In this document: positions 7,777-12,939 of the stretch, piece after piece
How the letters are laid out: every line of letters starts with the position of its first letter
Numbering within the stretch: the stretch's first letter is position 1
Assembly (NCBI GenBank): GCA_016788685.1
Contig: JAEUSS010000441.1
Location: 1 to 12,939, forward strand
DNA from: Prolixibacteraceae bacterium
Lineage (GTDB): Bacteria; Bacteroidota; Bacteroidia; Bacteroidales; Prolixibacteraceae
DNA length: 12,939 nt
Direction of reading: 5' to 3'
Notes under the pieces: model-generated
What the model was told of the DNA's origin: nothing
Seen by the model: only the letters and a program-made list of their open reading frames with translations
Database searches by the model: none
Translations under genes and position numbers: made by a program

Positions 7777-9351
7777 TTATTTATCCTTTGTTGCCTCCTG
7801 AATAAATCTCTGATCCAACTCATCCGAATCTCCGTATCTGGAACGAAGTTCGGCCAAGCGCTGATGCATCATCTTCTGCACATCGGCATAAGCCGGATCG
7901 TTATAAATACTCTTCATTTCACGCGGATCTTTCTCCAGATCATACATTTCCCACTCGTCCACATCGTAGTAAAAATGAATGAGTTTATACCGATCGGTCC
8001 GTACGCCGTAATGACGCTTCACCATGTGTACCGACGGATATTCGTAGTATTGATAATAAACGGCATCACGCCATTCACCTTGTTCTCCGTTCATCAGTTT
8101 CCTGAACGACATGCCCTGCATATCGGCCGGGACCGTCACTCCGGCGTAATCGAGGAAAGTAGGTGCATAATCAACGTTCTGCACCATTTGGTTGATGACA
8201 GTTCCCGGTTTTATCTCTTTCGGATAGCGCACCAGTAAAGGCACCCGGAACGATTCTTCGTACATGAACCGTTTATCAAACCATCCGTGTTCCCCCAGAT
8301 AAAACCCGTTATCCGAAGTATAAATCACGATTGTATTTTCGGCTAATCCGTTTTTATCCAGATAATCAAGCAACTGTCCGACACCATCGTCAACCGATTT
8401 GATGCATTTCAGGTAATCACGCAGGTAACGCAGGTATTTCCATTTGGCCAGATCCTTCCCTTCCGGTTTGTTCTTCAGGAACTCTTCGTTCCGCGGATTG
8501 TAAGCGTTCCTCCAGGCCTGGCGCTGCGTGGAATCCATACGTTTAATATCGCCCATGAAGTTGGTTGGTTCGCCGGTATACGGGTCATTTTCAAATTTCA
8601 TATCATGCCCCCACATCATATCTTTTACCACTCCCATTTCCTGAGTATGGGCAGCAGTTCCGCGTCCGGCATAATCGTCGAAAAATGTTTCAGGCAGCGG
8701 GAAATCCTGATCTTCATACAAATCAAGGTATTTTTCCTCTGGAAGCCAGTTGCGGTGCGGTGCCTTCTGATGATACAGCAAACAGAACGGCTTCGATTTA
8801 TCACGGGTTTTATCAAGCCAGTTCATTGCAAATTCGGTAGTCAGAGTCGTTACATATCCGGGGAAGCGTTTTTTTTCTCCGTTTTCAATAAAATCAGGAT
8901 TATAATATTGTCCCTGTCCGGGCAGCACATTCCAGTAATCAAATCCCTGAGGCGATCCCTCCAGATGAATTTTTCCGATCATTGCCGTGGTGTATCCGTT
9001 CTGTTGCAGAATTTTGGCAAAATTCTGCTGATTCCAGTCGAATGGCTTCACATTATCAACCTTCCCGTTCACATGACTGAACTTCCCGGTAAGCATTACG
9101 GCCCGGCTTGGAGCGCAAATAGAATTAGTAACAAATCCGTGATTAAAAATAGCTCCTTCCCGGGCAATACGATCAATGTTAGGCGTTTGATTCAATCCAT
9201 GCCCATAGGCGCTGACGGCCTGATAAGCATGATCGTCACTCATGATGAAAATGATGTTCGGCCGGGTTTGTTTGGGTGCCGAAGACGTACATGCCGGTAT
9301 TATTCCGGCAGAACAAAGGCTCAGCAATGTCAAAGTTTTGGTTCTGCTCAT
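7777..9351 (-). CDS. S1-family sulfatase, probable lipoprotein (CAPSR motif)
   Basis: 524 residues. The N-terminus is a signal peptide ending in IIPAC, a lipobox-like site that would lipidate Cys21. Residues after it (TSSAPKQTRPN) carry no acidic cluster of the kind linked to surface export in Bacteroidota, so a periplasm-facing lipoprotein is likely. The sulfatase domain shows the metal-binding Asp39-Asp40, the formylglycine motif CAPSR with Cys79, GKIH with Lys127 and His129, HQKAPH with His194 and His199, and TSDNGFYLGEHGWFDKR with Asp347, Asn348, His355 and Lys360. It should hydrolyse sulfate esters, probably from a sulfated sugar. The overall pattern resembles N-acetylglucosamine-6-sulfatase-like S1 enzymes, but the subfamily is my impression. 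Cys79 needs an anaerobic sulfatase maturase or equivalent encoded elsewhere. It is the second gene of a two-sulfatase unit. Confidence 0.93.
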   Translation of the reverse strand: MSRTKTLTLLSLCSAGIIPACTSSAPKQTRPNIIFIMSDDHAYQAVSAYGHGLNQTPNIDRIAREGAIFNHGFVTNSICAPSRAVMLTGKFSHVNGKVDNVKPFDWNQQNFAKILQQNGYTTAMIGKIHLEGSPQGFDYWNVLPGQGQYYNPDFIENGEKKRFPGYVTTLTTEFAMNWLDKTRDKSKPFCLLYHQKAPHRNWLPEEKYLDLYEDQDFPLPETFFDDYAGRGTAAHTQEMGVVKDMMWGHDMKFENDPYTGEPTNFMGDIKRMDSTQRQAWRNAYNPRNEEFLKNKPEGKDLAKWKYLRYLRDYLKCIKSVDDGVGQLLDYLDKNGLAENTIVIYTSDNGFYLGEHGWFDKRFMYEESFRVPLLVRYPKEIKPGTVINQMVQNVDYAPTFLDYAGVTVPADMQGMSFRKLMNGEQGEWRDAVYYQYYEYPSVHMVKRHYGVRTDRYKLIHFYYDVDEWEMYDLEKDPREMKSIYNDPAYADVQKMMHQRLAELRSRYGDSDELDQRFIQEATKDK

Positions 9352-9375
9352 AATTCTTAAGGTTAAGCTTATTGA

Positions 9376-10869
9376 TTAGTTAGCTGATACACGTCCGGGT
9401 TCGCGACGACTGCTTCCCGGCATGCCCTGAATATCGTCGCCCAGGTCACCTCTGGCATCATCAGCCAGCTTTTTCAGTTCGGTCGCTACCTCCGGATAAT
9501 ATTCTTTCACATCATACCGTTCGCCCGGATCGCGGCGAAGATCATACAACCCCTCTTCAAACTGAAAGTTCTCGTCCGCACGTCCGGGGAATCCGTCAGC
9601 ACCTGGCTTAAACCCGATGTAAGTACGCCCGGGATGAGCAAAAACAAGCTTCCAGTTGCCCTTACGCACTGCTTCCAGACTGTTTCTGCGGTAATAGTAC
9701 AAAAACGATTCGCGTGGATTGGCATTTTCATCGCCAAGCAAAAGTGGTAAAATATTGACCCCGTCGATCTTTTTCTCCGGAAGCGGCACACGGGTTATTG
9801 CAGCCAGTGTCGGCAAAATATCTATAGTTGAAGCCAGTTTATTACACACTGTTCCTTCCTGAATATTTCCCGGCCATTTCATCAGGCAGGGAACACGCTG
9901 CCCTCCCTCAAAACTGGAGCCTTTCCCCTCCCGAAGTCCGTCTGTTGATCCGGCGTGATTGCCAAAATTCAGCCACGGTCCATTGTCGGAAGTAAAGATA
10001 ATCAAGGTATTTTTCGCGATCCCGTTCTTTTCAAGGGCTTTCATTATCTCGCCCACCGACCAGTCAATTTCCATCATCACATCGCCATACAGGCCCTGTT
10101 CGCTTTTCCCCTTAAACTTCCCGGAAACGGCCAGGGGAACATGAGGCATTGAATGAGCCAGATACAGGAAAAACGGTCTTCTCTTGTTCTCGGCAATAAA
10201 ACGAACCGCCCGTTCAGTATAAATCGTAGTCAGTTCCGACTGGTCGTCCAGCGTATTTATTTCCCTGACTTTTTCATTACCTTCAATCAACGCGAGCATT
10301 GGATAATTTCTTTTTCGGTCGGTTGATTCTTTGCGGGCCGGAGTCCCGTCGAAGTTCACAGGCCACATGTCGTTCGAGTACGGGAGCCCCAAATACTCGT
10401 CAAACCCTTGCTGCAAAGGCAGAAATTCACGATGATGGCCCAAATGCCACTTCCCGACTGCAGCGGTTTTATAGTTTCTCTTTTTCAGAATTTCAGGAAT
10501 AGTCTCCTCTGAAGGATTTAACCCGATGTTCGCATCGGGCATCAATGCTCCCGAAATTCCGACGCGGTTAGGATAGCATCCGGTCAGAATCCCAGCACGT
10601 GAAGCACTGCAAACAGCCTGTGCCGACACGAAATTGGTGAACCTGACCCCTTGCGCAGCCATCCGGTCGAGATTAGGTGTTTTATACTGGGTTGCACCGG
10701 AGCAACTCATATCGCCGTAACCCATATCATCCATAAAAATCAGAATGATGTTGGGATTAGTCAACTTCTCTGCGGCATAACCGAACGTTGGAACGGAAGC
10801 CACGGTAAGTCCTGTAAAAAATGAATATTTCAAAAGTTTATTCACAGCCGAACTATTTAAATCAGTCAT
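9376..10869 (-). CDS. S1-family arylsulfatase-like sulfatase, periplasmic (CSASR motif)
   Basis: 497 residues from the ATG at 10869; the frame also runs back to a TTG at 10878. A GTG at 10845 would give MNKLLKYSFFTGLTVASVP, a more typical signal peptide than the ATG version with its extra acidic MTDLNSSA, so the start is uncertain. Counting from the ATG, cleavage is likely around GYA-A (30-33) by signal peptidase I. Active-site residues visible are Asp47-Asp48, CSASR with formylglycine Cys87 and Arg91, GKWH with Lys140 and His142, His239/His243 in AHSMPH, Asp295-Asn296 and Lys316 in LREGKGSSFEGG. This pattern is arylsulfatase A/GALNS-like, and the Arg/Gly-rich C-terminus fits that group. The CxAxR form of the maturation motif is accepted by bacterial sulfatase-maturating enzymes. 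The second sulfatase follows after 24 bases, so the two are probably cotranscribed. The sulfated substrate is unknown. Confidence 0.93.
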   Translation of the reverse strand: MTDLNSSAVNKLLKYSFFTGLTVASVPTFGYAAEKLTNPNIILIFMDDMGYGDMSCSGATQYKTPNLDRMAAQGVRFTNFVSAQAVCSASRAGILTGCYPNRVGISGALMPDANIGLNPSEETIPEILKKRNYKTAAVGKWHLGHHREFLPLQQGFDEYLGLPYSNDMWPVNFDGTPARKESTDRKRNYPMLALIEGNEKVREINTLDDQSELTTIYTERAVRFIAENKRRPFFLYLAHSMPHVPLAVSGKFKGKSEQGLYGDVMMEIDWSVGEIMKALEKNGIAKNTLIIFTSDNGPWLNFGNHAGSTDGLREGKGSSFEGGQRVPCLMKWPGNIQEGTVCNKLASTIDILPTLAAITRVPLPEKKIDGVNILPLLLGDENANPRESFLYYYRRNSLEAVRKGNWKLVFAHPGRTYIGFKPGADGFPGRADENFQFEEGLYDLRRDPGERYDVKEYYPEVATELKKLADDARGDLGDDIQGMPGSSRREPGRVSAN

Positions 10870-10875
10870 TGTCCT

Positions 10876-10883
10876 CAAATTTA
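10876..10883 (-). promoter_or_regulatory. TAAATTTG, candidate -7 box for the sulfatase unit
   Basis: A perfect match to the Bacteroidota -7 consensus TAnnTTTG, one base after the T-tract of the serS terminator. I see no TTG at the usual distance upstream; that position lies in the terminator hairpin. If used, transcription would start almost at the ATG at 10869, giving a leaderless message, or about 25 bases before the alternative GTG at 10845. Chance occurrence in AT-rich DNA is possible. Confidence 0.4.
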
Positions 10884-10884
10884 T

Positions 10885-10927
10885 AAAAAAAGAGGCTGCT
10901 TCGGAACTTTTACCCCAAACAGCCTCT
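10885..10927 (-). terminator. Intrinsic terminator after serS
   Basis: On the minus strand AGAGGCTG (10927-10920) pairs with CAGCCTCT (10898-10891), and seven T (10891-10885) follow, the first being the last base of the arm. The 21-base interior can pair further: TTT with GAA/G, then GGGG with TTCC around a single bulge, leaving a small TAAAAG loop. This is a textbook Rho-independent terminator 25 bases after the serS stop codon. Confidence 0.88.
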
Positions 10928-10952
10928 CAATATATGTGTAAAGAAAACAGGT

Positions 10953-12227
10953 CTAATCAATCACCTCAAACCCGCAATACGGAACCAATACTTCAGGAAC
11001 CCTGATACCTTCAGGAGTTTGGTTATTTTCAAGAATAGAAGCCAAAATACGTGGTAACGCCAAGGCACTTCCATTCAACGTATGTGCGATAACCGGTTTC
11101 TTGGTTGCCTCATCACGGTAGCGCAATTTCAGTCGGTTGGCCTGAAAGCTTTCGAAGTTCGAAACAGAACTGACTTCCAGCCATTTTTCCTGGGCAGCCG
11201 AGAAGACTTCAAAATCATAAGTCAATGCCGAAGTAAAACTCATATCACCTCCGCAAAGACGAAGAATGCGGTATGGTAATTCAAGCTTCTTGACCAGGCT
11301 CTCCACATGAGCGACCATTTGGTCGAGCATCTGGTAAGAATTATCCGGATGGGCAATTTGCACGATTTCGACTTTATCAAACTGATGCAAACGATTCAAG
11401 CCGCGAACATCTTTTCCGTACGAACCGGCTTCACGGCGGAAGCAGGCACTGTATGCTGTATTTTTTATTGGCAGATCTTTCGCTTCCACAATCACATCGC
11501 GATAAATATTGGTTACCGGAACTTCGGCTGTTGGGATCAGGTACAGATTATCAGCCGTGGCATGGTACATTTGTCCCTCTTTGTCGGGTAACTGCCCGGT
11601 TCCGAAGCCTGAATCTTCGTTTACCATCAGAGGCGGCTGTATTTCCAGATAACCGGCTTCGCGGGCTTCATCAAGGAAAAAACTGATTAAGGCACGTTGA
11701 ATGCGGGCACCTTTTCCTTTATAAACCGGGAATCCGGCACCGGTGATTTTTACGCCAAGTTCAAAATCGATAATGTCGTATTTCTTCGCCAAATCCCAAT
11801 GAGGAACGCTCTTTTCATGCAATACAGGAACTTCGCCTCCCTGCCTGACCACCAGGTTGTCTTCCGGAGTACGCCCTTCAGGAACCAGTTCAGAAGGAAG
11901 ATTGGGAAGCAGCACCTGCAGATTGAAAACGTCCTTATCAATCCGGGCAAAATCTTCATCAAGTTGCCTGATGGCGTCTTTCAGCTCGGCGGTGCGGTTT
12001 TTGGCAGCATTGGCCTCTTCTGCTTTTCCTTCGCGCATCAAAATACCAACCTGCTTCGAAATTTTGTTCATTTCGGCCTTGAACTGATCGGCACTGGCCT
12101 GTATCTCATTTTTCTTTCCTGACAATTCGGTGATTTGCAAAACAATAGCCGAAGCATCAAAATGTTTCTTTTTGAGTTTTTCAATTACCAAGTCCGGATT
12201 TTCCTGTATAAACTTTAGATTGAGCAT
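10953..12227 (-). CDS. serS: Seryl-tRNA synthetase
   Basis: 424 residues, the normal length. It charges tRNA-Ser with serine in the cytoplasm, and the same enzyme provides Ser-tRNA(Sec) where selenocysteine is used. An N-terminal helical hairpin (about 30-105, rich in Lys/Glu/Gln) is the tRNA-binding coiled-coil arm. The class II catalytic domain has TAEVP (233-237) for serine recognition, motif 2 with FRREAGSYGKD at 263-273, and motif 3 with GSALALPRILASILE at 386-400, including Arg393. ATG at 12227 gives the standard MLNLKFIQENPD start. Terminators lie on both sides, so it is probably a single-gene transcription unit. Nothing unusual is seen in the protein. Confidence 0.98.
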   Translation of the reverse strand: MLNLKFIQENPDLVIEKLKKKHFDASAIVLQITELSGKKNEIQASADQFKAEMNKISKQVGILMREGKAEEANAAKNRTAELKDAIRQLDEDFARIDKDVFNLQVLLPNLPSELVPEGRTPEDNLVVRQGGEVPVLHEKSVPHWDLAKKYDIIDFELGVKITGAGFPVYKGKGARIQRALISFFLDEAREAGYLEIQPPLMVNEDSGFGTGQLPDKEGQMYHATADNLYLIPTAEVPVTNIYRDVIVEAKDLPIKNTAYSACFRREAGSYGKDVRGLNRLHQFDKVEIVQIAHPDNSYQMLDQMVAHVESLVKKLELPYRILRLCGGDMSFTSALTYDFEVFSAAQEKWLEVSSVSNFESFQANRLKLRYRDEATKKPVIAHTLNGSALALPRILASILENNQTPEGIRVPEVLVPYCGFEVID

Positions 12228-12255
12228 TTTCGGTTTATTTTATTTTTTAGACCGA

Positions 12256-12263
12256 CAAATTTA
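12256..12263 (-). promoter_or_regulatory. TAAATTTG, candidate -7 box for serS
   Basis: A perfect TAnnTTTG match between the rpmA terminator and serS. It predicts a transcript start near 12250 and a leader of roughly 20-25 bases before the ATG at 12227. No clear -33 TTG is present at 17-23 bases upstream; that position falls inside the terminator hairpin. Position and match favour a real promoter, but the box is short. Confidence 0.5.
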
Positions 12264-12267
12264 AAAT

Positions 12268-12301
12268 AAAAAAATCTCCTGCCTTCGGAAAAGCAGGAGA
12301 T
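12268..12301 (-). terminator. Intrinsic terminator after rplU-rpmA
   Basis: On the minus strand ATCTCCTGC (12301-12293) pairs perfectly with GCAGGAGAT (12282-12274) across a 10-base loop, followed by seven T (12274-12268), the first being the last base of the arm. The 9-bp GC-containing stem plus U-tract, 27 bases after the rpmA stop, is a standard Rho-independent terminator. It ends the ribosomal protein unit before serS. Confidence 0.9.
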
Positions 12302-12328
12302 AATTCAATGAATATTCTGTAATCGTTC

Positions 12329-12604
12329 CTAGTTGCTTCCTTCTGCAGGAACAATTGGTTCAACTGTTACAAACGATTTGTTGTCTCTTCTTTTTTTGAA
12401 AACAACAGTTCCGTCCACCAAAGCAAACAAGGTATGATCTCTTCCCATACCAACATTTAAACCTGGGTGGTGTGAAGTACCTCTCTGGCGAACAATAATG
12501 TTACCAGCTGTTGCAGCCTGACCGCCGTATATTTTAACGCCGAGTCGCTTGCTTTCTGATTCGCGTCCGTTTCTGGAACTACCCGCACCTTTCTTATGAG
12601 CCAT
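12329..12604 (-). CDS. rpmA: 50S ribosomal protein L27
   Basis: 91 residues beginning [20 protein letters not shown], the conserved L27 N-terminus that reaches toward the peptidyl transferase centre of the 50S subunit. The mature-type start (no extra cleaved leader as in Firmicutes) fits Bacteroidota. The core [10 protein letters not shown] and [10 protein letters not shown] segments are intact. It lies 18 bases after rplU, the near-universal rplU-rpmA order, and is followed by a terminator. Confidence 0.98.
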   Translation of the reverse strand: MAHKKGAGSSRNGRESESKRLGVKIYGGQAATAGNIIVRQRGTSHHPGLNVGMGRDHTLFALVDGTVVFKKRRDNKSFVTVEPIVPAEGSN

Positions 12605-12622
12605 GGTAAATTTTTTTTAATG

Positions 12623-12934
12623 TTATCCTATTACTTCTTCAATTTGAATTTTGGTCAGGTATTGACGGTGACCATTCATTTTCTGGTAACCTTTTCTTCT
12701 TTTTTTCTTGAAGACCAATACTTTATCTCCCTTGAGGTGTTCAACCACTGTTGCAGTTACACTTGCTCCCTCAACAACCGGAGTTCCAACCTTCACAGCA
12801 CCTTCGTTATCCACCAGAAGAACCTTGTCAAAAACAACAGTTTCGCCTTCGGCGTTTTCCAAACGGTGTACATACACTTTCCGGCCTTTTTCAACTTTCA
12901 TTTGCTGACCGGCAATTTCTACAATTGCGTACAT
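12623..12934 (-). CDS. rplU: 50S ribosomal protein L21
   Basis: 103 residues, complete. [17 protein letters not shown] at the N-terminus and the basic [20 protein letters not shown] segment near the C-terminus are diagnostic of L21, a 23S rRNA-binding protein of the large subunit. ATG at 12934 leaves only 5 bases of window upstream, so its promoter and leader are outside the view. It is cotranscribed with rpmA. Confidence 0.98.
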   Translation of the reverse strand: MYAIVEIAGQQMKVEKGRKVYVHRLENAEGETVVFDKVLLVDNEGAVKVGTPVVEGASVTATVVEHLKGDKVLVFKKKRRKGYQKMNGHRQYLTKIQIEEVIG

Positions 12935-12939
12935 TTCAA

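Noticed and set aside
8605..9360. A 251-codon open frame on the plus strand
   Set aside because: It is antisense to the lipoprotein sulfatase and shows no family motif or plausible initiation context.

Overview
This window reads as a piece of a Bacteroidota chromosome. A marine or sediment Marinilabiliales/Prolixibacteraceae-like member is my guess, but the rank below phylum is inference. Supporting signs are a GSCFA-family protein, a GH13_8 (eukaryote-like) glycogen branching enzyme, the GDE/glycosyltransferase/GH57 trio, Bacteroidota-like TAnnTTTG promoter boxes, and mostly AT-rich leaders without clear Shine-Dalgarno sites. All ten genes lie on the minus strand, so transcription runs from the right end of the window to the left. 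No gap between genes reaches 300 bases, and no tRNA, rRNA, CRISPR array, insertion sequence or integrase is visible.

Right end (10.95-12.94 kb): ribosomal proteins L21 (rplU) and L27 (rpmA) are followed by a strong intrinsic terminator. Seryl-tRNA synthetase (serS) comes next, with a second strong terminator after it. This is ordinary housekeeping.

Middle (7.78-10.87 kb): two exported S1-family sulfatases form a two-gene unit with a 24-base gap. One looks like a lipoprotein with a CAPSR maturation motif, the other like a signal-peptidase-I protein with a CSASR motif. The pair is bracketed by the serS terminator upstream and a perfect 19-bp hairpin downstream. No SusC/SusD pair, glycosidase, maturase or regulator accompanies them in the window.

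Left (1-7.69 kb): a storage-polysaccharide cluster. It runs glgB (branching), a GSCFA/SGNH-like protein of unknown function, an amylo-alpha-1,6-glucosidase-type debranching enzyme, a GT-B glycosyltransferase resembling glycogen synthases, and a GH57 alpha-glucan hydrolase/transferase cut by the window edge. The last two overlap by an ATGA. Together they could elongate, branch, debranch and remodel a glycogen-like alpha-glucan in the cytoplasm. ADP-glucose pyrophosphorylase and phosphorylase are not in the window.

Most worth a second look: the debranching enzyme has Gln where the conserved Asp of the family's WGRD motif is expected. A GSCFA gene sits inside the glycogen cluster. TAAATTTG promoter-like boxes sit directly behind two terminators, one of which bears on the start codon of the upstream sulfatase. 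I do not see a clearly new multi-gene system here.
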